A stretch of 64,000 bases of DNA from Caprella mutica (GCA_947561585.1 CANNZV010001595.1:1-64000); one strand, 5' to 3'; counted from the stretch's first letter, positions 1 through 12,782 are shown. The notes: generated from the sequence alone by a model not told the origin. Made by a program: numbers and translations.

Positions 1-92
1 CTATCACACTAGTAAGTACTATCACACTAGTAAGTACTATCACACTAGTAAGTACTATCACACTAGTAAGTACTATCACACTAGTATAAGTA
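1..92. repeat. 18-bp tandem repeat cut by the window edge
   Basis: About five near-identical copies of an 18-bp unit (ctatcacactagtaagta) start at base 1, so the array continues outside the window. The last copy has a small insertion (agtataagta). No coding content. Confidence 0.9.
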
Positions 93-869
93 TTATCCAA
101 ATATCAGAACGTGCGGGTAAGATTTTTCTATTTCGCTTATAAAAAATATTCTGTGGTGTGAAACTAGGTAATGTTTTCAGGAGTTATTTCATTTTATTTA
201 AATATATGAAATATAATACACAAGGCAGTGGTGGGCATAATAATATTCTATCGTAAACTCTTTCTTCAGCTAAATTAATGGTTATCTGTAATCAAAGACA
301 TCTATGATAATTCAAATCTATTTATTTAACTCAACTACAATCATTTATTATAGGAACTGTTAAAGGAGAGGAAAACTTTTATAATTTTTCAGACATTATG
401 CCTATATTTGTCAATAATTCTCTTTTTTCCAGAGAGTTATGGTGGGGCCATAGAAGATTAAAAGAGGACTCTACTATAATCTTTTATATCCCCACCAAAA
501 CTTTTTCCCTTGAGTTCCAACATAGACACTATCTGTGCTTATTTTTATCACCCAAAATCTCCACCATTCTAACTAGGTTAGTTTTTTCTCTGTAAGCCAC
601 ATCAAACATCCATTAGTAATTTCTAAATTATCATACGAGATGCTAATGAGGCAGATAGTAGTGAACAGATTTCAACTTTGGGAAAAAATGTCCTTATGAA
701 TATAAAGAGTATTAGTAGCAATGAATATATTCTATGATGGAGTTGTAGAAGTTCATTAAAATATTTACTTTGAATGTATTGATATGCATAAATAAATTTA
801 AAAAATAAATAAATTCAACATTGTTCCTCTGTTAGATTTCTACGTAACCAAAATTTGAATGTTTGATCT
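93..869. other. AT-rich stretch with no supported gene
   Basis: A 65-codon open frame at 398-595 has no splice context, domain or composition supporting it. CAGTGGTGGGC near 225 resembles the outer end of some hAT elements, but no partner end is visible. Nothing else recognised. Confidence 0.5.
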
Positions 870-3800
870 GTAATACCATCTCTGTTCCTAATTTACCATC
901 TCTGTTCCTAATTTACCATCTCTGTTCCTAATTTACCATCTCTGTTCCTAATTTACCATCTCTGTTTCTAATTTACCATCTCTGTTCCTAATTTACCATC
1001 TCTGTTCCTAATTTACCATCTCTGTTTCTAATTTACCATCTCTGTTCCTAATTTACCATCTCTGTTCCTAATTTACCATCTCTGTTCCTAATTTACCATC
1101 TCTGTTTCTAATTTACCATCTCTGTTCCTAATTTACCATCTCTGTTTCTAATTTACCATCTCTGTTCCTAATTTACCATCTCTGTTCCTAATTTACCATC
1201 TCTGTTTCTAATTTACCATCTCTGTTTCTAATTTACCATCTCTGTTCCTAATTTACCATCTCTGTTTCTAATTTACCATCTCTGTTCCTAATTTACCATC
1301 TCTGTTCCTAATTTACCATCTCTGTTTCTAATTTACCATCTCTGTTCCTAATTTACCATCTCTGTTCCTAATTTACCATCTCTGTTTCTAATTTACCATC
1401 TCTGTTCCTAATTTACCATCTCTGTTTCTAATTTACCATCTCTGTTTCTAATTTACCATCTCTGTTCCTAATTTACCATCTCTGTTTCTAATTTACCATC
1501 TCTGTTCCTAATTTACCATCTCTGTTTCTAATTTACCATCTCTGTTTCTAATTTACCATCTCTGTTCCTAATTTACCATCTCTGTTTCTAATTTACCATC
1601 TCTGTTCCTAATTTACCATCTCTGTTTCTAATTTACCATCTCTGTTCCTAATTTACCATCTCTGTTTCTAATTTACCATCTCTGTTCCTAATTTACCATC
1701 TCTGTTTCTAATTTACCATCTCTGTTCCTAATTTACCATCTCTGTTTCTAATTTACCATCTCTGTTTCTAATTTACCATCTCTGTTCCTAATTTACCATC
1801 TCTGTTTCTAATTTACCATCTCTGTTCCTAATTTACCATCTCTGTTCCTAATTTACCATCTCTGTTCCTAATTTACCATCTCTGTTTCTAATTTACCATC
1901 TCTGTTTCTAATTTACCATCTCTGTTCCTAATTTACCATCTCTGTTTCTAATTTACCATCTCTGTTTCTAATTTACCATCTCTGTTTCTAATTTACCATC
2001 TCTGTTCCTAATTTACCATCTCTGTTCCTAATTTACCATCTCTGTTTCTAATTTACCATCTCTGTTCCTAATTTACCATCTCTGTTTCTAATTTACCATC
2101 TCTGTTTCTAATTTACCATCTCTGTTCCTAATTTACCATCTCTGTTTCTAATTTACCATCTCTGTTCCTAATTTACCATCTCTGTTTCTAATTTACCATC
2201 TCTGTTCCTAATTTACCATCTCTGTTTCTAATTTACCATCTCTGTTCCTAATTTACCATCTCTGTTCCTAATTTACCATCTCTGTTCCTAATTTACCATC
2301 TCTGTTTCTAATTTACCATCTCTGTTCCTAATCTACCATCTCTGTTCCTAATTTACCATCTCTGTTCCTAATTTACCATCTCTGTTCCTAATTTACCATC
2401 TCTGTTCCTAATTTACCCTCTCTGTTCCTAATTTACCCTCTCTGTTCCTAATTTACCCTCTCTGTTCCTAACTTACCATCTCTGTTCCTAATTTACCCTC
2501 TCTGTTCCTAACTTACCATCTCTGTTCCTAATTTACCATCTCTGTTCCTAATTTACCCTCTCTGTTCCTAATTTACCATCTCTGTTCCTAATTTACCCTC
2601 TCTGTTCCTAATTTACCATCTCTGTTCCTAATTTACCATCTCTGTTCCTAATTTACCCTCTCTGTTCCTAATTTACCATCTCTGTTCCTAATTTACCCTC
2701 TCTGTTCCTAATTTACCATCTCTGTTCCTAATTTACCATCTCTGTTCCTAATTTACCCTCTCTGTTCCTAATTTACCATCACTGTGACTAATTTACCATC
2801 ACTGTTCCTAATTTACCATCTCTGTTCCTAATTTTCCCTCTCTGTTCCTAATTTACCATCTCTGTTCCTAATTTACCATCACTGTTCCTAATTTACCATC
2901 TCTGTTCCTAATTTACCATCACTGTGACTAATTTACCATCACTGTGTCTAATTTACCATCACTGTGCCTAATTTACCATCACTGTGTCTAATTTACCATC
3001 ACTGTGCCTAATTTACCATCACTGTGCCTAATTTACCACCACTGTGTCTAATTTACCATCTCTGTTCCTAATTTACCATCTCTGTTCCTAATTTACCATC
3101 ACTGTGACTTATTTACCATCACTGTGTCTAATTTACCTTTACTGTGTCTAATTTACCATCACTGTGCCTAATTTACCATCACTGTGCCTAATTTACCATC
3201 AATGTGACTAATTTACCATCACTGTGCCTAATTTACCACCACTGTGCCTAATTTACCATCAATGTGACTAATTTACCATCACTGTGCCTAATTTACCACC
3301 ACTGTGCCTAATTTACCATCACTGTGTCTAATTTACCACCACTGTGCCTAATTAACCACCACTGTGCCTAATTTACCATCACTGTGTCTAATTAACCACC
3401 ACTGTGCCTAATTTACCATCACTGTCTAATTTACCACCACTGTGCCTAATTAACCACCACTGTGCCTAATTTACCATCACTGTGTCTAATTTACCACCAC
3501 TGTGCCTAATTTACCATCACTGTGTCTAATTTACCACCACTGTGCCTAATTAACCACCACTGTGCCTAATTTACCATCACTGTGTCTAATTTACCACCAC
3601 TGTGCCTAATTTACCATCACTGTGTCTAACTTACCACCACTGTGCCTAATTTACCATCACTGTGTCTAATTTACCACCACTGTGCCTAATTAACCACCAC
3701 TGTGCCTAATTTACCATCACTGTGTCTAATTTACCACCACTGTGCCTAATTTACCATCACTGTGTCTAATTTACCACCACTGTGCCTAATTTACCATCAC

Positions 3801-3905
3801 TGTGTCTAATTTACCACCACTGTGCCTAATTAACCACCACTGTGCCTAATTTACCATCACTGTGTCTAATTTACCACCACTGTGCCTAATTTACCATCAC
3901 TGTTC
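870..3905. repeat. 20-bp satellite array, about 150 copies
   Basis: The unit is atttaccatctctgttccta. From 870 to about 2340 copies differ mainly by one C/T site (tgttccta or tgtttcta) in an irregular mixture. From about 2400 a catc/cctc variant appears. From about 2780 the unit changes to atttaccatcactgtgccta with catc/cacc and gtgcc/gtgtc alternatives, arranged in higher-order groups of two to six units. A 2-base deletion near 3425 shifts the register of everything after it. Gradual change from one end to the other is what local unequal exchange produces. Confidence 0.97.
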
Positions 3906-5490
3906 ATTCCTTATTACATTGTCAAGTTTATTTAACTTTATATCTAACTACCTACATCTTATAACTTCTGTTAATTTTGATTGCTTGCCTTTTTGTTTGC
4001 ACACTGATAAAATAAATAAAAAGTTAAATCTATTTTCTAATTTAAATGAACTCTAATGATAATTAAATTGAAGAGCTATAATATCCTGGATGCAGTCAGA
4101 TTACATTATATTAGGAACCGCTCTAAATATCAATTTTTTTTTATTTAATAGGAAGATATGCACATTTTATTATAGAAAGATAGAAAATCGTAACATTTTT
4201 GGAGTAATTAGGTATTTAATCAATTGTAGAAATGTAGTACTTAAGTAGTAACCAAGAGGACAGTCCAGTGATGGAATGAAAGTTTTCTTTTTAAAATCAT
4301 TTTTCATTACCTATATGACATTAATATAATTGGATAATGTATTCATTTTATGTAAGACAAAATTATTTTGCTCTAAATTTGGAAAAATAATTGTGTTTGG
4401 CTATATATAGATACTTTCATGAACTAAATAGCAAGTGGTACATATAAGAACAAATATCTATATATAGTATATAGTCAACGTAATAAGTATATTTCAAGAC
4501 AACATTTCTACTCAGATTAGCTTTTTATTTATTGTTATAATTATAAACATTTTCTACCTAGTTCCAAAGAAAATAAATGTTTATAATATATCTATTTTTA
4601 TTAGGAATAAAGTGTACTTACATGCTAGTAATTACAGCTCCAAAAGCGATAGTTTGACATTCTTAGATGCAATGGTCGCCATTTATTATTGTTCAGCATA
4701 TACTACAACTAATATTATATTATTTATAAACACAATTTGAAAATAATTTCCAGTTTTACCTTCAATATCCACTTAAGTTAAAATTCATTATTCTGTCTGA
4801 CTAGATTGTTGATAATTTGGCCTAGTGTGAATAATAAACTAACTTTTCAGTATTTGAAGATAAGTTTTAAATTATTTAGTTGATGAACCGTTCAGAGAGC
4901 CACGTCATACAAGTCAGTAATTTTGAACATTGCAATTGATATTTATCAGAGAAATTTTCACCTTATTTATTCACATGTGTTATCTTCATTGTTCTCTTCT
5001 TCAAGTAACTCTAAATATTGGGTCTTATACTTTTTCTTTCGAAGATCAATTAGTTATCGTCGCTCTTTTATTTTGAAAGTGGATACATTGACGTACATTT
5101 CATAATATTGTTCTTGCATATAATTCTTGTTACTTTTAGCCACGTTCTTGCTTATTGTTTCACTCTGTCTCTCATATTCGTTCGCAAATAACTCAGTAGA
5201 GAAGTTCTACCTTCCTCAGGACAATCTTACGTTGATGAATGTATTTATTTCTAATCTTACTCGCGCTCTCAACTTCAGAATTATTGAGGCAAGACACATA
5301 TCAATATGTTATGAACACACCGCATTCTCCAAAGTTGTGATAAATTCTATCAGGACATTTACCAACTCCTCTGCAAAATCTTGTAGACTCAAAAATAGAG
5401 TTATGTTCTGCTCTTCGTGGTATTCATTTCATATTATTAATTGTAGTGTGTCTATATAAAGCGGATGACACCACCAACTGTATGCCTACA
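3906..5490. other. AT-rich stretch with no supported gene
   Basis: The first bases of an open frame at 3862-4056 are satellite sequence. An open frame at 5127-5459 would encode a hydrophobic start and several Cys, but it begins at TTG right after a stop and has no ATG. It could be a fragment of an exon (cttttag precedes it), but nothing supports this. No repeats or RNA genes seen. Confidence 0.5.
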
Positions 5491-5723
5491 AGGGTGTCCG
5501 GAAAATTCTTCGCCGGACAATTCGTCGCCAGACAATTCATCCAAGGATAATTCGTCGCAGGACAATTGGTCGGCGATTGAAAATAAAAGAGATATAATTA
5601 TGTTTGGTAAGAGTGCATTCATTTATTAAGGGAAGTTAATTTTTTTCGGCAAAATAGGTGTTTTGTATAATGCACTTGTACCTTGTTATTATTTATTGAT
5701 AGTTGCAAATAAAATTACTATAT

Positions 5724-6402
5724 ACAGGGTGTCCGACACTTTTAGTGCCAAACCTTAACAAAAGGTTGCATTCGTCGAAATAAACACTTTTTATTCTTAA
5801 AGGTATGGTCTAAAATGCTTAGTTAAAGAGTTACAAGGTTAGGAAAGTAGTATCTGTACCATTTATTATTATTAGTTAGCATTAATTTTTTTAATGTTGC
5901 GATGAGAAACAAAACATTTTTAACAGTAATTATTAGGAGCACAAGAAACATAATCTTAAATTAGGTTACATGTTCGCAAAATGTGTTCAATTTGCCGCCC
6001 AATTGTTGCGATGTAGCCGTTCAAACGTTTTTCCCGCAAGGATTCGTGAAACTCCTGGTGTCTTTGCTCGCGTCCGCCAATCATTGGACAAACGTTTGAA
6101 CGCCTGCATCGCAACAAATGGGAGGCAGTTTGAACACATTTTGTAAACATAAAACTTAATTTAAGATTATGTTTCTTGTGCTCCTAATAATTACTGTTAA
6201 AAATGTTTTGTTTCTTATCGCAATATTAAAAAAAATAATCTTAACTAATAATAATAAATGGTACAGATACTATTTTCCTAACCTTGTAACTCTTTAACTA
6301 AGCATTTTAGACCATACCTTCATAGAATAAAAAGTGTTTATTTCGACGAATGCAACCTTATGTTGAAGTTTGGCAACAAAAGTATATATAATTACACCCT
6401 GT
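5724..6402. mobile_element. Palindromic MITE made of two inverted mariner-like 3' ends
   Basis: Two arms of about 305 bases (5724-6030 and 6088-6402) are imperfect inverted copies around a loop of about 57 bases. The outer ends are ACAGGGTGT and ACACCCTGT flanked by TA. Read outward, each arm carries the end of a transposase-like frame. The right arm reads RLNACIATNGRQFEHIL then stop, and the left arm RLNGYIATIGRQIEHIL. This Cys-Gly-Phe-Glu-His pattern is common at the C-terminus of insect IS630/mariner-type (DDE_3) transposases. The element therefore looks like two head-to-head copies of a transposon 3' end, without transposase function. Confidence 0.65.
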
Positions 6403-6974
6403 ATATATAATTATATTTTTTTTATAATAATTTTATCTATCCAAATATGTTGGTTTTCATTGAAGCTTTAAGAAGAGGAGAAAATCTACCTACTGCTAAA
6501 TTTCAACAACTTTCTCAATGTGCCGAAATCCCTAAAAAAATACAGGGATATTGATAAACATGTCTAAATGTAATCAGCAATTACGATTCAAATTATAAAA
6601 TATCTTCCGTAGCTCACAATATAAATTTTTGTAAAAATTTCAATAATTTTAATATCTCAAATTTGAAATATTGTTACCTAGAGTTTGTAAGTATTTCCAT
6701 GATTTGTTACTATTTCTTTGTTTTAAAATTGGAATAGCAATAATGAATCAATTGTTTGTACTGCCAACAAAGAGAAACAGTTAACATTCTGTTTCAGTTT
6801 AGTCTTTTCTTCAGTGATTTTAAACATTAATTGTAAAATTTTATTTTTATAATACAGCAATGTTAGTTAATAGATTGTTTTATAATAACAATTATAATTT
6901 TATATTTACTGGTTTTATTTGTAATTTTCAATAAGTTATAAAAATTTTATAAATTATATCTCCTTTATCTTTAA

Positions 6975-7331
6975 TCGACGACGAATTGTCCAGGCGACGA
7001 ATTGTCCGGGGACGAATTGTCCAGGCGATGAATTGTCCGGAGATGAATTGTCCAGGCGATGAATTGTCCGGGGACGAATTGTCCAGGCGACGAATTGTCC
7101 GGGGACGAATTGTCCAGGTGACGAATTGTCCGGGGACGAATTGTCTGGCGACGAATTGTCCGGGGACGAATTGTCTGGCGACGAATTGTCCGGGGACGAA
7201 TTGTCTGGCGACGAATTGTCCGAGGATGAATTGTCTGGCGACGAATTGTTCGGGACGAATTGTCTGGCGACGAATTTTCCGGGGACGAATTGTCTGACGA
7301 TGAAGTGTCCGGGGACGAATTGTCTGGCGAC
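6975..7331. repeat. 15/30-bp minisatellite (right arm of the foldback element)
   Basis: About 24 copies of gacgaattgtcc with alternating short spacers (agg, ggg, tgg). The period is a multiple of 3, so several frames on both strands stay open. These frames are a by-product of the repeat and not genes. Confidence 0.9.
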
Positions 7332-7775
7332 GATACTGCACGAGAGAAGTTCAATATGGTAAATGTTTTCCCTGTTCAACCATTGAATTCGTAGCTTAGT
7401 GTGTGAGTACACATTCCAGTTGGCGTAAATAAAGCAAGGCCTTATTCCCCCAAACAATTGATGCTTGTGTTAAAAATAGTCATTAGGCATGTAACAACAC
7501 ATTATGTAAAAATAATTCAGCACCCCTGTATTCATTACAAATCTGAAAATAGAATAAAGTTACAAGAAGATTCTGAAAGAAACAATGAGAATTCAGAGAG
7601 AATCACATATTAGTATACAACTAATGTTGATTGTTTATTTTGAAGATGCCTAATTACATAAAATATATAAAGATGGAAAATCTTTTTCCTATAATATTAA
7701 GTAAAGCTACTTTTAATGTAATGTACACAATATTTTTGTCACTTTTTTTGGCTGTGTTTGTAAAAATAAATTATA
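7332..7775. other. No supported gene
   Basis: AT-rich sequence between the foldback element and the 12-bp repeat. Nothing recognised. Confidence 0.5.
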
Positions 7776-7880
7776 TAATCACTGATACAATCACTGATAC
7801 AATCACTGATACAATCACTGATACAATCACTGATATAATCACTGATACAATCACTGATACAATCACTGATACAATCATAT
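7776..7880. repeat. 12-bp tandem repeat
   Basis: About eight and a half copies of aatcactgatac, one with gatat. The period keeps an 83-codon frame (7631-7882) open through it. That frame has no other support. Confidence 0.92.
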
Positions 7881-8355
7881 AAGAATTATTACTGATTGCT
7901 AGTAAATTGTAAACTCATTGCAAAGATTTCAGAAGCCATTCTTTTATTAATAGCCTTGAATCCTTCGCTACCCCTATATATGTAAATACAGATGATGAAA
8001 CGGATGTGGTAAACAATCAACAGTTATGACATTGTGGCTATTTGTAGCATTAAGTTAAATGTACTTCAAACTATCTGGAGATAATAACGTTGCTTCAAAT
8101 ATTGCACACATTTTGAGAACAGTCTGCCTTGCTGCTTGGAACGATTTAATGAAATTCTGTTGTGAAATTCACTTGCATATTTTGTCTGCAGAATAGTATT
8201 CGCAAAACTTTATTTTCTAAAATTAACAAACTAAATGTAAAATGAACAAGCCCTATCACTAAATTATGTATTTTGACAAACCTTACAGTGAAGAACAAGA
8301 GAAAATAATCAATATAATTATTAATAAATTTGTATATGATTGATTTTTAAGCGAT
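7881..8355. other. No supported gene
   Basis: AT-rich sequence between two short tandem arrays. Nothing recognised. Confidence 0.5.
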
Positions 8356-8566
8356 TTAATTTTCTTCAGATTTGTTATACATTTTAACATTTTCTTCAGA
8401 TTTGTTATACATTTTAACATTTTCTTCAGATTTGTTATACATTTTAACATTTTCTTCAGATTTGTTATACATTTTAACATTTTCTTCAGATTTGTTATAC
8501 ATTTTAACATTTTCTTCAGATTTGTTATACATTTTAACATTTTCTTCAGATTTGTTATACATTTTA
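8356..8566. repeat. 30-bp tandem repeat, seven copies
   Basis: Seven essentially identical copies of a 30-bp unit (core cttcagatttgttatacatt). Identity is near perfect, so the expansion is recent. Open frames on both strands come from the period being a multiple of 3. Confidence 0.95.
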
Positions 8567-9560
8567 TTCAGTTTCTAATTAAGCAAACTATTTTCTAGTG
8601 ATAAACTAAACTAGTGACTGAGGTAGGCAACTTAGGGAATAAACTGGTTTTAAAAAGGTCAACCCTAAACTTATAAAAAGTCTAACATGTAACATTATCC
8701 TAGGATGAATTGATTATTGCCATGGATGCCTATCCTTGAACTCCTTCGGACAGAAATTAACAATCCTATGGAACTACTTTTGCTACCAATAATCATAGCT
8801 GTAACCCACATGTGGCACATTTTGTGGTAACTTACTTCACAAGAGCTAATATTTCGTTATATTCCACATTGTTTGTTTTGCTACAAAATCAACTGTTTTG
8901 TTGCAAAATAAAATGCAAAGAGTGTGCAAATAGTTGTTTAGAAAGTGTCAAATTGGTAGATCCTACCATTAGATGTCTTCTTTGGAAATCTTGTTCAGGA
9001 TAATGCTTTTTAATCACTTACTTTACTTTCGAAAAAAAGAATACTTGAAGATAACAAGGTATATAAAAAAACATATATACAAATTTAAATATATATGAGA
9101 TATATTTAATTTCTACAGGTTGAAAGGATTTGACTATATGAATGATATATAATATTCCGATTCCAAACGAAAGACACAATATAATAAAATGAGAAGAAGA
9201 AATGGCTCCTGAGTTTAATTCCAAAAAACATTCAAATAAAACCATTAAACATCACCTCCATTTTATCCGCTGTAAATTATTTATCCCTTTAAACTGTTTC
9301 TTGCAATAATTGGCTGGAAACCAATTGTTCCAGGATAAGAAGGGATCGTTTGCATGCCTATATAGTTCATTATTTAACATAGGGTGAGTACCGAGTAATC
9401 AAACAATTCTACACAATCTATAATATTAGAAAAAATATATAATTTAAGATCGAAATTGTGTAACTTAGTCTATCCATTCATTAATAGCTGATGACCCAAA
9501 AAGAGACTCCTCTAGGCAGAGAGTTGAGATGTTCAGCAATATTGACCGAGTGAGGGACGT
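8567..9560. other. No supported gene
   Basis: AT-rich. Open frames at 8812-9003 (+) and 9018-9245 (-) have no family resemblance or splice context. A short imperfect palindrome (ggaaaccaattgttcc) lies near 9313. Confidence 0.4.
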
Positions 9561-9644
9561 TACTGCCGATGACACTGGGTTCTTCTCGTCATGCCAGTCA
9601 CGCAGCTCACCTTTCCCTCTCAGATACCTGCTTGCCTACACAGC

Positions 9645-9817
9645 GTAAAAGGGGCAGCACGCCTCTTCCAGATTCACTCTCAACTCGGCGCTGTCTCGCA
9701 AAGATAGTGCCTCCGACCTGCTCTTGCTTTCGACAGCTAACGAACAAAATTGTAAATCCGACACTACCTTGTAGTGATATTTGAAGTGTTTTTGAGTGCT
9801 CCTTGTGGATTTGCCAG
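9645..9817 (+). promoter_or_regulatory. Candidate promoter and non-coding first exon for pair A
   Basis: This block is clearly more GC-rich than its surroundings and ends in a strong splice donor, CCAG|GTACGTG (exon end 9817). A TATA-like GTAAAAGG lies at 9645-9652, which would place transcription start near 9675. Spliced to the acceptor at 12766-12767 it would give a leader exon and an intron of about 2.95 kb. A rival leader exists: TATAAATA at 10935-10942 with donor CAAG|GTGAAC at 11064. The sequence alone cannot choose between them. Confidence 0.35.
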
Positions 9818-12662
9818 GTACGTGTCTATGGATTATTTTGTCTTTTGCTGCTTTTCTGTTATAGGAAGTTTAAAGGTGATTGGTATTTATTTAATCTAAA
9901 CTCATCCTTCATTGATTAGTTTATAAATACTTCTTAGTATTTTTTCTTCTCTGATTAACTTTAATTATTGATATCCAATCAAAATAATGCTCGCTGTGCA
10001 GAAATCATTTGAGTTATTTCAGCAGAGTAACATTGTAGTTAATTATCTCCTCTCTCCATTGTAATACCATGAGTCTTACGAATGCTATTCTTTAGAGCTA
10101 TTCTCTCCATTATATCTCGCAAAGTCTCTAATTTCCCTCACTTCACTCACGCTTTCTTTTCCATTAATTACTGCCAAAAGAATTAAATTTTAGTCTTCAA
10201 ATTACTTCTCTTTAACTTCAAAATGACTTTTTTTCCTGAAGAATATACTTGTAGTAGGTTGGAAGTTTTTTAAATTCATTAAAATGAGAAATTTAACAAA
10301 CGTGAATTTAATTTTTTTTTTATTTGAAATGAAAAGGGACAGTACACTTTAAATATTATTCAGAAGAAACAACTGATGGTGCATTTAACATAAAGTATGA
10401 CATTACGTTCAATATACAATTCCTGACATCAGTTAAATAAAAATTGACTTACATGTGTTAAATAACATATGTATGACATTGTATATTAACACAATGTCTG
10501 ACATTATGTTTAATACATAATGTCAGACATTGTGTTTAATATCAATCTCAGTGCCAATAATTATGTGCAGAGTTATGAATGGCATCACTAATAAGTGTAT
10601 TATGAAACAGAGAGCAATTTAGCGAGAGTTCGTAGGTCAGGAGGTCACAGGTTGCCACGTTTAACATCTTGGTGGATGGTGAAAGGAAGAGCACATTATA
10701 ATAACTAGTAAGGAACTAAACTAGGATTAGGGTATAAAGAACTTACTCAGTAATTAAGATTCACAATTTCATTAACAGGGTAAGTACAGTTCGAATAAAG
10801 GTAACTCTTTCTACAAGAAGAACTATCTGAACAACATTTCTAATTTCGCTGCGAGAATATTTTACAATTCGAATTAATAAGCAACATATTTAAATTTATG
10901 AGCAATAAGGTTTATTGGTAAATCAGCCCTAAAGTATAAATAGTCACTCTGAATTGAGGTCAAACGACTTTTTAATTGGTAGTACCTACATGCGATTGCA
11001 TTGGACCAGACTGGACTAACAGGCTATGCATCTTATTACCCCCTCACTTTCGCCACAATGCAAGGTGAACCTTTCAAACCTCCCACCCGCCATTTAAGGT
11101 AAATGAAAGCAAATTTAATGCTCACAATTTGAATTTTAAAGTTTCTCTTAGCTGATCATTTAACTTCAAATCAAAGGGCTAAAAATATATCATACTATTT
11201 ATAATTTTGTTCAATAAACTGTACTGTATAGCACAGTAATTTTCTCTCACTTCTTTAGCCATAGCTACTCGCCATTCTCGTAACGATGCGCTTTATCCTC
11301 GAAATATCCTTAGAGCTAAAAAGTAAAAGTTGTTTGGCGACTTCAAAATGAGAAGTATTTTAGATGCCCTTGTGCTAACTTAACAGTATTACGAACTCAC
11401 CAAAATGGAAAAGTCATCTTACTATTTTGCATTTGTTATTTGAAAGTTAAAATTGTTTGTAAATTCCAAAACACTAAATATACATCCGAAATAAATAATG
11501 AATTATTATTAATATTATCCTAAAATAATTCTCTCTTAGAACGGATCTTTATAATGAAGTATGAATTACTTTAATATACATAATGAAGTCATACCAAAAT
11601 AAAGAAGACAAAATACTGAAAATATGTCTCTTTGAATAATTTATTCTTTCACTCACCTGCATTGAATTGATTATCAATTAAATAAACAGACAATGAAAGA
11701 CAATAAAATACTTGATTTCATCGCACAGCTAATAGTTGTGTATCCATATCCACACCATAATGGATAATGCGAAGTAACGAATAATTCTATCCAAATAAAG
11801 AAGATAGTAGGTGACGCAATGAAGATGTATCCACATTCTACTTTCTCCCATACCCTGGGAACTGAAGACTGCTCTCACTAGCCTCTAGTGACTAGTGTGT
11901 CTGTGACCTTTGTGACTAGTGACTAGTGAATCTGTGACCTCTAGTGACTAGTGAGAGAAGTCACCTCTAGTGACTTCTCTCTGTAGTTAATGGAGGAAAG
12001 TAATGGATAGAGAGACATCTTTCTATCATTAGTTGGTTACCTGTTTTATGACCATTAAATCAAGTCCATTATAAAACAACAGTTATTAAAAAGAGAATTT
12101 GGTGATTTTTCAATTATATTAGAAATTACTCTCCAATTCTCATTAATTAGAGGTGTATATTATGTTATATTATATTATAAATTTTACGCTATTTGAAAAA
12201 CTCTTACCAATTCTAACTTTCCTTTTAACTTTTGTTCAGTTTTACAACTTTGGAAATTTCATATTTTTCACTGAAAGAACAAATTTAAATTTTCGAATTT
12301 TATTTTAATATATTTTCTATATCGTTTAATTACTTAAAAAACTTGATATATATTAAACGAAAAAACATTACAACTGTTATAATAATTTTTTAATAGAATT
12401 CAATTCATATCATTATAAGTTTTTCTGAGAATCTTAAAATACATTTCATTATCTATGTAATGAAAAGTACACTAAATTATTGTGAGAATGTGAAATCTCC
12501 TGAGTATTGAAAAGGCTTTGAATTACTTACATTCTTTACACTCAATTGAAGATCTTATTCTACATTTACGAAAGAACAAACAGAAACTCCTCATGTTTAT
12601 GTTAGATTTGGTAAATAACTTTTATTACTTTCATTGTATGTTGTTTAGATGACGGACGGGAC
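9818..12662 (+). other. Probable first intron of pair A
   Basis: AT-rich, no coding sequence. Two local features are visible. At about 10380-10545 several partly palindromic copies of a tgacattatgtt-like unit occur. At about 11880-11975 there are short repeats of gtgactagtga and gacctctagtg. A TATAAATA box followed by a possible donor (10935-11066) marks an alternative leader exon. Confidence 0.4.
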
Positions 12663-12767
12663 GTGGGCGGCCTGTCACAATGGGTTGCATGGCGTGATGG
12701 ACCGCCCACCATCCCGCCCGTATTTTTGGTGGATCGTCCAATCACGCTGTGCATCTCATTGTTTCAG
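12663..12767 (+). promoter_or_regulatory. Structured 3' splice site of A1: long hairpin plus crossing stem
   Basis: ACAATG at 12677-12682 pairs with CATTGT at 12757-12762, and pairing continues inward to about 12702/12736. That is roughly 24 pairs with one or two mismatches, G-U pairs and one bulged A. The acceptor AG is at 12766-12767, just outside the helix. A second 8-bp stem, GTGGGCGG (12663-12670) with CCGCCCAC (12702-12709), crosses the hairpin and would form a pseudoknot or compete with it. The same two stems occur at the acceptor of B1 with compensating base changes. The structure is read directly; its role in splicing is inferred. Confidence 0.65.
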
Positions 12768-12782
12768 GAACTCCTGTTGAAA

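Larger units (their letters stand above)
5498..7331. mobile_element. Foldback-type element with minisatellite inverted termini
   Basis: The left terminus (5501-5578) has degenerate copies of ggacaattcgtcgcc. The right terminus (6975-7331) is a longer array of the reverse complement (gacgaattgtcc plus spacer, period about 15 or 30 bases). Flanks just inside the arrays are also inverted copies: about 25 bases around 5575-5605 match the reverse complement of about 6950-6975. Long inverted ends built from short tandem repeats are typical of Foldback/Galileo elements of insects. That family call is inferred from structure; no transposase is present. A second element (5724-6402) sits inside. Confidence 0.6.

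Noticed and set aside
5127..5459. Possible small secreted Cys-containing protein
   Set aside because: The frame starts at TTG directly after a stop and no ATG gives a signal peptide. No family resemblance.
6928..7457. Several overlapping frames with NSSPD or GDELS repeats
   Set aside because: They translate the 15/30-bp minisatellite arm of the foldback element.
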